Below are positions 8,565 through 17,408 of a stretch of 64,000 bases of DNA, in pieces. Positions within the stretch are counted from its first letter, which is position 1. Each line of letters opens with the position of its first letter. Under the pieces are notes generated by a model. That model made no database searches. It was given only the letters and a program-made list of their open reading frames with translations, and was not told the origin of the DNA. Both the position numbers and the translations under genes were made by a program. Origin of the DNA: Pseudomonadota bacterium (lineage in GTDB: Bacteria > Pseudomonadota > Gammaproteobacteria > Steroidobacterales > Steroidobacteraceae). Where the stretch lies: the NCBI GenBank assembly GCA_018241505.1, contig JAFEDS010000017.1, positions 534,118-598,117 of the forward strand, read 5' to 3'.

Positions 8565-8591
8565 TTGAACGAGCACGCCCCCTGCTATAGT
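8565..8591 (+). promoter_or_regulatory. fusA: Extended -10 promoter for the elongation factor gene
   Basis: TTGAAC (8565-8570) and TATAGT (8586-8591) are spaced by 15 bp, slightly short. The -10 box is preceded by TGC, giving the extended TGn-TATAGT form that tolerates weak spacing. Transcription would start near 8598 and leave a leader of about 200 bases before the start codon. Confidence 0.5.
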
Positions 8592-8640
8592 ACGTAGCTG
8601 CCCTCCTACGCCCCTCGACTCCCGGACTTGGTACCAGGGC

Positions 8641-8657
8641 TGCCAGCAAAGCTGGCA
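8641..8657 (+). other. Hairpin in the fusA leader
   Basis: TGCCAGC-AAA-GCTGGCA is a perfect seven-base stem with a three-base loop, in the predicted untranslated leader about 45 bases after the likely transcription start. No T-run follows, so it is not a standard terminator. It could affect message stability or be neutral. Confidence 0.4.
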
Positions 8658-8796
8658 TGCGCGGGATTGCGAGGGCGCGAATCACTGAAATTTAGGACGA
8701 TCAAACTGAGGAAGCCGCGTGCCCACCAAGGCACAGGCGGTCGATGGCTCTTATGGGCCGATTTGATGCAACCCAATACTGTCACGGAAACTTGCC

Positions 8797-10953
8797 ATGC
8801 CTCGTACAACTGCTCTAGCTGACATCCGCAATATCGGCATCATCGCCCACGTCGATGCCGGCAAAACGACGACAACCGAGCGGATCCTGTACTACACGGG
8901 GCGCAAGCACACGATCATCGACATCCACGATACGAAGGATCTGAAGACGTCGACGACGACCGACTACCTGGAGCAGGAGCAGAAGCGCGGCATTACCATT
9001 CAGAGCGCCGCGGTATCCGCCTTCTGGCGTGACAAGAAGATCAACCTGATCGACACCCCGGGGCACGTGGACTTCACCATTGAAGTCAACCGCTCATTGC
9101 GCGTGCTCGACGGCGCCGTGGTCGTATTCGACGGTGTCGCGGGCGTCGAGCCCCAGTCGGAGACGAACTGGCGCCTTGCTGACAACTACAACGTTCCGCG
9201 TCTTTGCTACGTGAACAAGATGGACCGCAGCGGAGCGAACTTTCTGCGCTGCGTGGACATGATCAAGACCCGCCTCAATGCCCGGCCGCTGCCCGTGCAG
9301 CTCCCGATCGGCTCCGAGGATAATTTCAAGGGCATGGTCGACCTGGTCGAGATGAAGGCCCTGGTTTGGGATTCGGACGACAAGGATGCCGAGTGGCAGA
9401 GCCTCGACATTACCGACGATCTCGCCGACAAGGTGGGCATCGCGATTCCGGCCGACCGGAAAATTCTGGGCGACATCCACAAGTACCGCACCGAGCTGAT
9501 CGATACCTGCCTCGAGCAGGACGACGAAGCCATGGAGAAGTACCTCACCGACGGTACCGTTCCTTCGGCGGCCGTACTGCGCCAGTGTCTGCGCAAGGGC
9601 ACGATCACCGGCGCGTTCAACCCCGTCCTGTGCGGCTCTTCGTACAAGAACAAGGGCGTGCAGCAGGTGCTCGACGCTGTCGTCGACTATCTGCCGGCCC
9701 CGACTGACGTCGAAGCCATCAAGACCGTGGACGCCGACGGTAACCCGATCGGCGAGCGCAAGACCGCCGACGACGAGCCGTTCTCAGCGCTCGCATTCAA
9801 GGTCATCAACGACGCCTATGGTGCGCTGACGTTCGTCCGCGTGTACTCCGGTGTATTGACAAAGGGCGCCTCGGTACAGAACTCCACACGCGGTAAGCGC
9901 GAGAAGATCGGCCGCATGGTGGAAATGTTCGCCAAGGAAGCCAATCCGATCGAAGAAGCGCGTGCAGGTGACATCATCGCGCTCGTCTCCCTCGCTGAGA
10001 CTGAGACCGGTGACACGCTGTGCGACTCCGCGAATCCGGTCGTTCTGGAGCGCATGCGCTTCCCGGACCCCGTCATCAGCGTGTCGGTGAAATCGAAGGT
10101 CAAGGCCGAGCAGGAGAAGTTCAACACGGCCCTCGGCAAGATGGTTCGTGCCGATCCCTCGCTGCACCTGGAAACGGACCGTGAAACCGGCCAGACGATT
10201 CTGCGCGGCATGGGCGAGCTGCACCTCGAAGTGACCCTCGACCGCATGCGCACAGAGTTCGGCGTGGAAGGTGTCATGGGCCAGCCGCAGGTGGCCTACC
10301 GCGAGACCATCACGCGCAAGATCCAGGAAAACTACACCCACAAGAAGCAAACCGGTGGTTCGGGCCAGTTCGCCGAAGTGTGGATTGTTTTCGAGCCGCT
10401 CGAGCGCGGCGCCGGCTTCCAGTTCGTCGACGAGACCGTCGGCGGATCGGTACCGCGCGAGTTCGTGCCGTCGGTTGAGAAGGGCCTGAAGATTCAGAAG
10501 GAAGACGGCGTGTTGGCGCACTTCCCGACCGTGGACTTCAAGGCAACCCTCGTTGACGGTAGCTACCACGACGTCGACTCGAACGCGCTGACGTTCGAAA
10601 TCGCCGCGAAGGCAGCTTTCCGCGAAGGTCTGAAGAAGGCGGCTCCCATCCTGCTCGAGCCCGTCATGAAGGTCGAAACGGTAACCCCGCAGGATCACCT
10701 AGGCGATGTCATCGGCGACATCAATCGCCGCCGCGGCACGATCCAGGAGCAGATCGAGCGCGGTAACAACATCGCCGTGGTGTCGACTGTGCCGCTGTCC
10801 GAGATGTTTGGTTACATCGGCCAGTTGCGCAGCATGACCTCAGGCCGTGCGTCGTACACGATGGAGTTCTCGCACTACGAGCCTGTGCCGAAGCAGGTTG
10901 CGGACGCCGTCATCGCGGACGCCACCAAGCAGCGCGCGGCCGCGAACGCCTGA
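8797..10953 (+). CDS. fusA: Translation elongation factor G, stand-alone copy
   Basis: The product has 718 residues, the normal EF-G length. The GTPase motifs are intact: [10 protein letters not shown] at about 17-26, DTPGH near 87 and NKMD near 141. The translocase domains II-V follow ([12 protein letters not shown] and [13 protein letters not shown] are typical). The switch I stretch between YTG and RGITI is about five residues longer than in E. coli EF-G and carries an [14 protein letters not shown] motif. It is not next to rpsL, rpsG or tuf, so it is probably a second EF-G paralogue or a relocated gene. A GGAA ribosome binding site precedes the ATG. Confidence 0.93.
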   Translation: MPRTTALADIRNIGIIAHVDAGKTTTTERILYYTGRKHTIIDIHDTKDLKTSTTTDYLEQEQKRGITIQSAAVSAFWRDKKINLIDTPGHVDFTIEVNRSLRVLDGAVVVFDGVAGVEPQSETNWRLADNYNVPRLCYVNKMDRSGANFLRCVDMIKTRLNARPLPVQLPIGSEDNFKGMVDLVEMKALVWDSDDKDAEWQSLDITDDLADKVGIAIPADRKILGDIHKYRTELIDTCLEQDDEAMEKYLTDGTVPSAAVLRQCLRKGTITGAFNPVLCGSSYKNKGVQQVLDAVVDYLPAPTDVEAIKTVDADGNPIGERKTADDEPFSALAFKVINDAYGALTFVRVYSGVLTKGASVQNSTRGKREKIGRMVEMFAKEANPIEEARAGDIIALVSLAETETGDTLCDSANPVVLERMRFPDPVISVSVKSKVKAEQEKFNTALGKMVRADPSLHLETDRETGQTILRGMGELHLEVTLDRMRTEFGVEGVMGQPQVAYRETITRKIQENYTHKKQTGGSGQFAEVWIVFEPLERGAGFQFVDETVGGSVPREFVPSVEKGLKIQKEDGVLAHFPTVDFKATLVDGSYHDVDSNALTFEIAAKAAFREGLKKAAPILLEPVMKVETVTPQDHLGDVIGDINRRRGTIQEQIERGNNIAVVSTVPLSEMFGYIGQLRSMTSGRASYTMEFSHYEPVPKQVADAVIADATKQRAAANA

Positions 10954-10963
10954 CAACTGTAAC

Positions 10964-11605
10964 TCAGGAAGGGGTTACCCGAGACCGGGTAACCCCTACT
11001 GGCAGGGAATCAATCCTGCGCATTTCCTCATCGTCAAACCCTTGCGGATCCCGCAGGTAGTCGACGAGCATCTCAAAAGCATCCTGACCCCAGAACAGTT
11101 CGTTGCCCGCAATGTAGGTCGGGACGCCGAACACCCCTCGCTGGATTGCCCACTCGGTAGTTTCCCGCAGCGACTGTTTGACCGCGGCGTCATTCAACGC
11201 CGCCTTCGCGTCCGCAAGACCCAACGCGCGCGCGAGATCTTCGAGCACCGCCGGGTCCGTTACATCGCGCCCCTGGCCAAACACAAAGTCGAACGCTGTC
11301 TCCACTGCCCTGCGATGGCTGCCGGCTGCAACGACGAGGCGCATGGCACTCAGGCAATTGAACGGATGCGTCGGTGGCATCTTGAACGGCACACCCATCT
11401 GGCGGGCCCGCCAGATGACAAAGCGATACGTAAAGCGCCGTTTGGGTCCGATTTCCGCCGGTCCGATCTGGCCATGATGATTCAACACCACCCCGAACAG
11501 CGTCGGCACGAGCTCAACGTCAATCCCGCTGGGCAGCCGCGGCATCTGCTTCAGGCCCAGGTAGGCAAAAGGGGAGATCAGATCGAATGCCCAGTGAATC
11601 TTCAT
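10964..11605 (-). CDS. 2-hydroxychromene-2-carboxylate isomerase, DsbA-like
   Basis: The protein has 213 residues with the thioredoxin-like fold of the HCCA isomerase/DsbA family. The N-terminal strand leads into FDLISPFAYL with Ser11-Pro12, the position of the glutathione-activating serine in kappa-class enzymes. GVFGVPTYIAGNELFWGQD near residue 160 is the conserved cis-proline and substrate segment. Relatives isomerise ring-cleavage products in naphthalene degradation, but no other aromatic pathway gene is nearby, so the true substrate is open. Its last codons form one arm of the hairpin that ends the elongation factor gene. Confidence 0.8.
   Translation of the reverse strand: MKIHWAFDLISPFAYLGLKQMPRLPSGIDVELVPTLFGVVLNHHGQIGPAEIGPKRRFTYRFVIWRARQMGVPFKMPPTHPFNCLSAMRLVVAAGSHRRAVETAFDFVFGQGRDVTDPAVLEDLARALGLADAKAALNDAAVKQSLRETTEWAIQRGVFGVPTYIAGNELFWGQDAFEMLVDYLRDPQGFDDEEMRRIDSLPVGVTRSRVTPS
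10970..10997. terminator. Hairpin between convergent genes
   Basis: AGGGGTTACCC-GAGACC-GGGTAACCCCT is a perfect eleven-base stem with a six-base loop, 16 bases after the stop of the elongation factor gene. No clear U-run follows on either strand. It lies inside the last codons of the convergent isomerase gene, so the same bases serve as coding sequence on one strand and probable terminator on the other. Confidence 0.65.
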
Positions 11606-11748
11606 GTCGCCACCTGCTTTACCCAGCCCAATGAATGCCCGCCATGCCGCCGGTACCGGGCGCCGACCCGGATAATACCGGCAGGAGCTGTCGAACCGGC
11701 GGCCTCCCGGACGTCCTCAGGACTCACCCGTCCCACCGGAGTCCGCCT

Positions 11749-12438
11749 ATGACCGCAATGCCACAAATTGTCTCAGCGAGCGAATGGCAGAAAGCGCATG
11801 AGGCGCAACTGGCCCGGGAGAAGGCGCTCACGCACGCGCGCGACGCCTTGGCTGCCGACAGGCGGCGGCTGCCCATGGTCAGAGTCGACCAGTCCTACTC
11901 GTTTGACGGCGGCAATGGCCCGGTGAGCCTCCTCGATCTGTTCGAAGGGCGGCCGCAACTGCTGCTGTATCACTTCATGTATGCGCCGGGTGTGCATGGA
12001 TGGCCGGACGCGGCCTGTCCCGGCTGCTCCATGTTCCTGGACAACATCGGTCAATTCACTCCCGTTCACTTGCGGGCGCGGGGGATATCGCTCGCCGTCG
12101 TATCTCGGGCACCACTGGCAAACATTCAGGCTTACCAGAAACGGATGCAGTGGCCGCACCGCTGGGTATCGTCCGCCAACAATTCCTTCAATGTCGATTT
12201 CGGCATGACCACGCCTGAAGGCGAACGGCATGGTCTCAGTGTGTTCCTGACCCGGGACGGCGCGATCTATCGCACCTACTTCACGTCTCAACGGGGCACC
12301 GAGGCGCTCGGGAACGTCTGGGGATTTCTTGACTCAACGCCCTATGGCCGGCAGGAAACCTGGGAGCAATCGCCCGCAGGGTGGCCGCAGAGCGCGCCCT
12401 ACCAGTGGTGGCGTCGACATGACGAATACGATAAATAG
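11749..12438 (+). CDS. DUF899 thioredoxin-like protein
   Basis: The start at 11749 is chosen for its GGAG site and because the 38 residues before it have no family similarity. The 229-residue protein is a standard DUF899 member: a helical start (EWQKAHEAQLAREKALT), then YHFMYAPG, a C-P-G-C-S-M-F-L-D-N pair of cysteines near residue 92, SRAPLANI and a tail with TPYGRQETWEQSPAGWPQS. The fold is thioredoxin-like and members are often called dithiol-disulfide isomerases, but no reaction is established. It ends five bases before the next gene. Confidence 0.85.
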   Translation: MTAMPQIVSASEWQKAHEAQLAREKALTHARDALAADRRRLPMVRVDQSYSFDGGNGPVSLLDLFEGRPQLLLYHFMYAPGVHGWPDAACPGCSMFLDNIGQFTPVHLRARGISLAVVSRAPLANIQAYQKRMQWPHRWVSSANNSFNVDFGMTTPEGERHGLSVFLTRDGAIYRTYFTSQRGTEALGNVWGFLDSTPYGRQETWEQSPAGWPQSAPYQWWRRHDEYDK

Positions 12439-12443
12439 GGGGA

Positions 12444-13700
12444 ATGCTTGCCGCCGCAACGTTACTCATCGCTTTGGCCTCGGCCTCGGTCACCCAGACA
12501 GAGGCCGATGAATACACACGCTACGAGCTGTTGGCGCCCGACACCTCGAGCTTCAAAATCTACTACGAGGTGACGGCTACCACCGCGGGCGCCCGATACT
12601 TCTACAACCCCATTCGCAAAGGCAGCACCGCGAGCGACGAACATGTGCTCGATGCCATGAGCGGCAAGCCATTGGCTTTTGAAGTGGTGAGCGGGGCGGA
12701 GGCCCGCAAGGATCCGCTCATGGCGGATGCGGATGAAGCCACCGACTTCATCAAAGTGACACTGGCGCGGCCCGTGCCGGCCGGCGGTCAGGGTCGGATC
12801 ATCATCCTGAAAACCTACAAGGATGAAAAAAGCTATCACGCCGACGGTGCCGCGGGCCTGGTGTTTGATCGTCCCCTGGGCATCAAGCGCAACAAGGTCG
12901 TTCTGCCACCGGGTTACGAAGTGGTGGGATTGACGGTTCCCTCACAGATTCTGACAGAAAAGGACGGCCGGGTTGCCGTCAGTTTTCTGCATGCCGGCAG
13001 TGGCGAGTCACCCCTCGTGTTGAAAGCTGTCAAGGACATCCAACCCACGCCTCCCAGCGCACTTACAGACAAGCGCAGTTGGGAAGCGCCGTTCAAGGGT
13101 GAGACTGAGGAAGAGCGCCTGTCGGAACGCGCCCACCAGGACCGCGACATTGTTTATTTCCTGCAACAGCCGGAAACCCACGCGTTCGATCTCTATCACG
13201 ACTACACCGAGAAGCGACCGGGCATCAATGGCTACGCGAATGTCGTTCGCGAGGGCAGCGTCGCGAGCCATCCGTCCGCCAGCATCCTGGACACGGGCGA
13301 GAAGCTCAAAGCGCGGGAAATGAGCGGTGCCGAAGTGATCGCCTCGAAGATCAACACCGGGGAGACCGTGAACCCGAAAGATCGGGTCGTGGTCATTCCG
13401 TTCGAGACCGTCAAGGAAGGCCAATCCATCCGACTGAGGATCGCGGAAACCTACACAGCGCCCGCCAGCTACGGGCTGGATGGCGACGAGTTGGTATTTG
13501 ATCGAAGTCTCGGGCGTCCCCGAAATGCCGTGGTACTGCCGCCGGGCTGGTATTGCACTTTCAGCTCCATACCCGCCACAGTGAGCTCACAACCGGACGG
13601 CAAAGTACGCCTCGACTTCTGGGATGACCGTCCGGAAGCCGTAGATGTGCTGCTGAAAGCCCGCCGGCGGATCAAATCACCTCAGCCGTCTCAGCCGTAA
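12444..13700 (+). CDS. Exported protein with two copies of an unrecognised domain
   Basis: The 418-residue product begins with a short signal peptide and contains an internal duplication. Residues about 25-200 and 230-415 share the same landmarks in order: Y-x-N-x-(I/V)-R-x-GS-x-AS, a V-S-G-A-E-A / M-S-G-A-E-V turn, LVFDR-x-LG-x-x-R-N-x-VVLPPG, a strand with D-G-(R/K)-V and a leucine-rich end (LVLKA / VLLKA). Each unit looks like a beta-sandwich of about 180 residues. I do not recognise the family. It sits five bases after the DUF899 gene, so the two are probably co-transcribed. Its last 29 bases overlap the convergent nagZ gene. Confidence 0.75.
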   Translation: MLAAATLLIALASASVTQTEADEYTRYELLAPDTSSFKIYYEVTATTAGARYFYNPIRKGSTASDEHVLDAMSGKPLAFEVVSGAEARKDPLMADADEATDFIKVTLARPVPAGGQGRIIILKTYKDEKSYHADGAAGLVFDRPLGIKRNKVVLPPGYEVVGLTVPSQILTEKDGRVAVSFLHAGSGESPLVLKAVKDIQPTPPSALTDKRSWEAPFKGETEEERLSERAHQDRDIVYFLQQPETHAFDLYHDYTEKRPGINGYANVVREGSVASHPSASILDTGEKLKAREMSGAEVIASKINTGETVNPKDRVVVIPFETVKEGQSIRLRIAETYTAPASYGLDGDELVFDRSLGRPRNAVVLPPGWYCTFSSIPATVSSQPDGKVRLDFWDDRPEAVDVLLKARRRIKSPQPSQP

Positions 13701-14769
13701 ACAGCATCCCGGCGCTCCGGTTGGTTGCGAATACATCCTCCCCGAGGACACTGACCGGATTCTGCGGCGCCCGCTCCAGCAGCGCACGCACCCGCTCACG
13801 CGACTGAGCCGCCGCCTCGGGAGAGAGGATTCCCTGTTGTTGCGCGGCAAGCATGGATTGCGCGAATCCGCGGCACCGGTCGGTGTCGGTAAAATATGAG
13901 CACACCATCATCAGATCGGTGCCTGCCAACAGCAATCTCACGGCCGCGCCGGGATCATCAAACATCCGTGACACGGCATGCATGCCGATATCGTCGGAAA
14001 CGACGACGCCCTTGAATCCCAGCTCCCCGCGCAGGATTTCCTGACCAAACTTGCGCGACAAAGTCACCGGCTCGCCGGGATCGAGCTTCGGTAACAACAG
14101 GTGGCTGGTCATCATCATTGGAATACCGGCTTCGACAGCCGCGCGAAACGGCCGCAACTCCCGCGCCCGCAACCCCTCCAGATCGCGATCCAGAATCGGA
14201 AGCTCGCGATGAGAATCGGTGGCGGTGTCGCCATGGCCGGGGAAATGCTTTCCGCAGGCCAACACCTTTTCAGCCTGCAGGGCCTTCATGAAGGCCAGCG
14301 CGGCAGCGGTGACCTGCTCGCCGGTGGTACCGAACGCGCGTGCGCCAATGACCGGATTGGCCGGGTTGCTGTGAATATCGAGCACCGGCGCGAAGTTCAA
14401 GTTCACGCCAAGCGAAGCCAACTCCACGCCCATCGCCCGCCCGACTGCGGCCGCCTGCCCTGCCCAGCGCGCCGCAAAGGAAAAGCGCGTGATCGGCGCT
14501 GGGGTACGACAGACCCGGCCGCCCTCGTGATCAATGCCGATGAAAATCCGCTCGCGCCGGATTGCGTCGCGCACGTCATCAATCAGCTTGCGATGCGCTT
14601 TCAGCCACACCTCATAGGGCTGGTCGTGCTGGAAATTGCTTTTGAACAGGACCACGCCGGCGGGCCGCAGGTCCGCCAGCAACGCACGGTCACGCTCGTG
14701 CAGTTGCACTGTGGGCCGCAAGCCGATCAGGAAATGATCGCCGGCCGAGCTGATGTTTGATGAATTCAT
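13672..14769 (-). CDS. nagZ: Beta-N-acetylhexosaminidase, GH3
   Basis: The protein has 365 residues, a single-domain GH3 enzyme of NagZ size. FIGIDHEGGRVCR, then KHFPGHGDT with its following DSH (about residues 172-184) and VVSDDIGMHAV (about 255, holding the nucleophile Asp) are the classic NagZ landmarks. NagZ removes N-acetylglucosamine from 1,6-anhydromuropeptides in the cytoplasm during peptidoglycan recycling; no signal peptide is seen, in agreement. The start codon follows a strong hairpin by three bases, and no Shine-Dalgarno sequence is free, so translation initiation may be unusual. Confidence 0.88.
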   Translation of the reverse strand: MNSSNISSAGDHFLIGLRPTVQLHERDRALLADLRPAGVVLFKSNFQHDQPYEVWLKAHRKLIDDVRDAIRRERIFIGIDHEGGRVCRTPAPITRFSFAARWAGQAAAVGRAMGVELASLGVNLNFAPVLDIHSNPANPVIGARAFGTTGEQVTAAALAFMKALQAEKVLACGKHFPGHGDTATDSHRELPILDRDLEGLRARELRPFRAAVEAGIPMMMTSHLLLPKLDPGEPVTLSRKFGQEILRGELGFKGVVVSDDIGMHAVSRMFDDPGAAVRLLLAGTDLMMVCSYFTDTDRCRGFAQSMLAAQQQGILSPEAAAQSRERVRALLERAPQNPVSVLGEDVFATNRSAGMLFTAETAEVI

Positions 14770-14772
14770 GGT

Positions 14773-14794
14773 GCGGCCATCTTACGATGGCCGC
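14773..14794 (-). other. Strong hairpin just before the nagZ start codon
   Basis: GCGGCCATC-TTAC-GATGGCCGC is a perfect nine-base stem with a four-base loop between the propeller lipoprotein stop (14813) and the nagZ ATG (14769). In the message the stem ends three bases before the ATG and occupies the place where a ribosome binding site should be. It could be the lipoprotein terminator, an initiation block or both. Confidence 0.55.
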
Positions 14795-14812
14795 CCCTGA
14801 GCCAGCGAGCGG

Positions 14813-16549
14813 TCAATATCCGATCGCAATCGCGGTCGGATGCAGCCCCGATGCGGCCGTAGGACTGGCGTAAGCGGTCAACGCCCCGGTCGTCGAGTCG
14901 ATCTTGAATTGATAGACGAAGCTCGAGCTGCGATCCGTAGCATAGAGGGCCTTGCCGGTCGGATCGATTGCAACCGCACTCGTGTTTGTACCAGCCGGGA
15001 CCGTTCCGGCACCTATGGGTGTCAGCGCGCCCGTTGTGGAATCGACTGTAAACTGGGAAATCGTACCGTCGGTTCGATTCGCCACATACAGAAACTTGCC
15101 GCTGTGATCGATAGCGATGCCCACCGGTCTCAATCCGACGTTAGTCGTTGCGACACTGGTCAGTGAGCCGTCGTTGCCGATCGAGTACTGCTGAACAGTT
15201 CCCGGCGCGCTGCCATCACCGTGATTCGCTACATACAGAAAATTTCCCGCAGGATTGATGGTCAAGGCGTTAGGACCTTGACCGCTGGCAACACTGCCCG
15301 TACCGATCTTACTGAGGGAACCATCGGACGCAATCTTGTACTGCGAGATCGTACCCGGGCCCGCCGGCGGTTCTGCCGCGTTGGCTCCGTAATTTCCTAC
15401 ATACGCGAACTGATCGTTCGGGTGGACCACCACCGCCGCGGGAGCAGTCCCGCTGGCAATAGTCGGCGTGGCCAGGGGAATCAACTGTCCATCCAGTCCG
15501 ATCCGGAACTGCGCGATCGTATTGTTGCCGAGGCTGGCCACATAGGCATATTTATTCTCGTGGCTCACAGTGACGGAATTGGGAAACAGGCCAACCTGCA
15601 CCGTGCCGGTTCCAATGCTCGTCAGGGAACCATTCGAGGCAATTCTATATTGAGCCACGGTGCTCGTTGCCCAGTTGGCGACATACACGTACTCGCCACT
15701 GCGCTCGACTGAAATACTGAACGGCTGAGTCCCATTCGAGGGGACTGTCGCAGTGGCGCCCGTCAGCGGCCCGAGCGAGCCATCCAGGTTGAGTTGGTAC
15801 TGAGAGACCGTATTGTCATCGAAGTTGGTCGCATACGCATAAATCGTGGCTGAGACGGTCAACTGCACTGGCGTGCTCGTGGGGCCGCTCGCCGTGGTCG
15901 CGGTGATGCTCGTATTGCCGAAGGCGTTCAGAGCCGTAGCTTTACCCGACGTGTGATCGATGGTCGCTATCGACGTGTCGGAAGACGTCCAGGTAACACC
16001 GGTGATCGGCCGAGCCAAGCCATCCGTGTATTTTCCAAACAACGTGAACTGAAGGTCCTGACCCGCGGCGATTGTGGGTCCATTGGGCGATATCTCCACC
16101 GACAACAGATTGGGTGGCCCAACCGTCAGGGCATCCGTACCGCTCACTGTGCCGCTCGTCGCGGAGATCGTGGTTGCACCGGCAGCAAGACCAGTCACCA
16201 ACCCCGCTGCAACCGTGGCTGTCTTGGGATCAACCGAGCTCCAGGTCACTGTCGACGTCAGGTCCTTGGTAGTGCCGTCGCTGTAGGACCCCGTCGCCTT
16301 GAGCTGCAAAGTCAATCCGGCCGCGACTGTTGAGCTGCCGCCGCTCGCCGGGGCAACCGAAATTGTGGACAGTGTCACAGTCGGCGGGTTGTTACCGCCG
16401 CCGCCACCGCCCCCGGAGCTGCTACCGTCCCCGCCGCCCCCACCGCAACCCGCTACGAGGCCCATGAGGCCAACGAGGCCGGCGAATCGGGCGATCCAGA
16501 ACGCACGCCCAGTTATGTGCAACGCGGACATTGTGAGGCGACTGATCAT
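14813..16549 (-). CDS. Lipoprotein with two Ig-like domains and a beta-propeller
   Basis: The 578-residue product has a lipoprotein signal peptide with lipobox LVAGC, followed by glycine/serine-rich linkers. Two bacterial Ig-like (Big_2) domains lie at about 60-145 and 148-235, each with the T-W-(S/T)-S-x-D turn. From about 240 to the end, seven repeats of the form Y-A-Y-V-A-N/S plus N-T-I-x-Q-(Y/F)-x-I make a seven-bladed YncE/lactonase-like propeller. It is probably a surface or periplasmic binding protein. It lies upstream of nagZ on the same strand, separated by a strong hairpin, so it is not clearly in the same operon. Confidence 0.8.
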   Translation of the reverse strand: MISRLTMSALHITGRAFWIARFAGLVGLMGLVAGCGGGGGDGSSSGGGGGGGNNPPTVTLSTISVAPASGGSSTVAAGLTLQLKATGSYSDGTTKDLTSTVTWSSVDPKTATVAAGLVTGLAAGATTISATSGTVSGTDALTVGPPNLLSVEISPNGPTIAAGQDLQFTLFGKYTDGLARPITGVTWTSSDTSIATIDHTSGKATALNAFGNTSITATTASGPTSTPVQLTVSATIYAYATNFDDNTVSQYQLNLDGSLGPLTGATATVPSNGTQPFSISVERSGEYVYVANWATSTVAQYRIASNGSLTSIGTGTVQVGLFPNSVTVSHENKYAYVASLGNNTIAQFRIGLDGQLIPLATPTIASGTAPAAVVVHPNDQFAYVGNYGANAAEPPAGPGTISQYKIASDGSLSKIGTGSVASGQGPNALTINPAGNFLYVANHGDGSAPGTVQQYSIGNDGSLTSVATTNVGLRPVGIAIDHSGKFLYVANRTDGTISQFTVDSTTGALTPIGAGTVPAGTNTSAVAIDPTGKALYATDRSSSFVYQFKIDSTTGALTAYASPTAASGLHPTAIAIGY

Positions 16550-17142
16550 GAATTTTTACTCATCTTCCCTTGCTGATGAGTGACCAGGCCGTCGCTGAAC
16601 GTGCTCGCAACCTCCGCAGAGCACCATCCCGTCCGTCTTTGCGGCGTAGCGACTGAATTTGCCGACCCGTGTCACAGTGTTGTTCAAGACCACTGTGTAC
16701 ACGCACGGAACAGAATTTTCTGAGAAGCGGGTCTCAACAGACCCGCGGATCTGGTGGGGCTTGGATCTGGGCCTCAGAATTTGTAGAGCAACGACAGCCG
16801 GTAGGCGATTCCCAAGAAACCTGAAGTCGCAACCGCTGGCCGAACGCCGACCAACAGGGAATTTCAGTTTCGATGGTGGAGAAGTATGTCAGGCACGCAG
16901 TCCATCACTGTCACAAGCGCCTGACTGAAACGAGCGCCGAGCCACCGCGTACGCGCAAGTTGATGTTGGTATCCACCGCGGCGCTCTGCGCCCTGCTCTG
17001 CGCTTCACCCACAGCGCGCGATATCGAACTGCTCCAGGGCCAGGCACACGGGTGCTCGATCGAGGTCCTGGCCCTGCAACGTTAGTTCGGATTGAAGCAA
17101 ATCTCACATTCCGACCGCGAGATCGTGCTCCGGCGTTAAACT
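16550..17142. other. Gene-poor stretch with a hairpin
   Basis: No convincing gene was found. A perfect hairpin, GCGGGTCT-CAAC-AGACCCGC, lies at 16727-16746, preceded by a smaller CAGAA-TT-TTCTG repeat at 16711-16722. A 70-codon frame at 16873-17085 contains a hydrophobic run (LMLVSTAALCALLCASPTAR) but has no good start signal or family. The stretch looks like decaying sequence between the lipoprotein and the GFA remnant. Confidence 0.5.
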
Positions 17143-17328
17143 AGGTTCAGCCAGCACCCCACCATGGGGTTGGTGGACATCTACGCGGCCATGCTGCCGA
17201 CACTGAAATTCGAGGCCGGTGTGCATGTGAACTACGGGGAGACGGTGCTCCATGTTCACGACGGCAAGCCGAAATTCAAGGATATGCCCACGGAAATGGG
17301 CGGCTCAGGCACCCTACTGCCGGACTGA
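17143..17328 (+). pseudogene. GFA-family protein, C-terminal remnant
   Basis: The frame encodes MGLVDIYAAMLPTLKFEAGV from 17164 and then HVNYGETVLHVHDG-KPKFKDMP, ending in GGSGTLLPD. This closely follows the C-terminal third of GFA (glutathione-dependent formaldehyde-activating, CENP-V-like) proteins. The zinc-binding cysteine half is missing; an in-frame stop at 17137 closes the frame on the 5' side. It is probably the tail of a broken gene, though translation from the ATG at 17164 is possible. Confidence 0.6.
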
Positions 17329-17408
17329 ATGCGCAGGCGGCGGCGGGCACTGTCCTTGCTGGCGACGACGGGCTTTGAATTCGAAGCGCCCGCTTCCTCG
17401 GACAATAG

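Larger units (their letters stand above)
8378..8796. other. Divergent promoter region and fusA leader
   Basis: This 419-bp gap separates the leftward lipase gene from the rightward elongation factor gene. It contains a promoter at 8565-8591 and a hairpin at 8641-8657. The remaining leader to 8796 shows no convincing upstream ORF or riboswitch I can name. Confidence 0.6.

Noticed and set aside
9784-10698. 304-codon frame opposite the elongation factor gene
   Set aside because: Antisense to the strongly conserved EF-G sequence, with no ribosome binding site or family features.
10847-11752. 301-codon rightward frame over the end of EF-G and the isomerase
   Set aside because: It crosses two real genes and the hairpin and has no coherent protein features.
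16873-17085. 70-codon frame with a hydrophobic stretch
   Set aside because: No start signal or homology pattern that I can support; kept only as a note in the gene-poor stretch.
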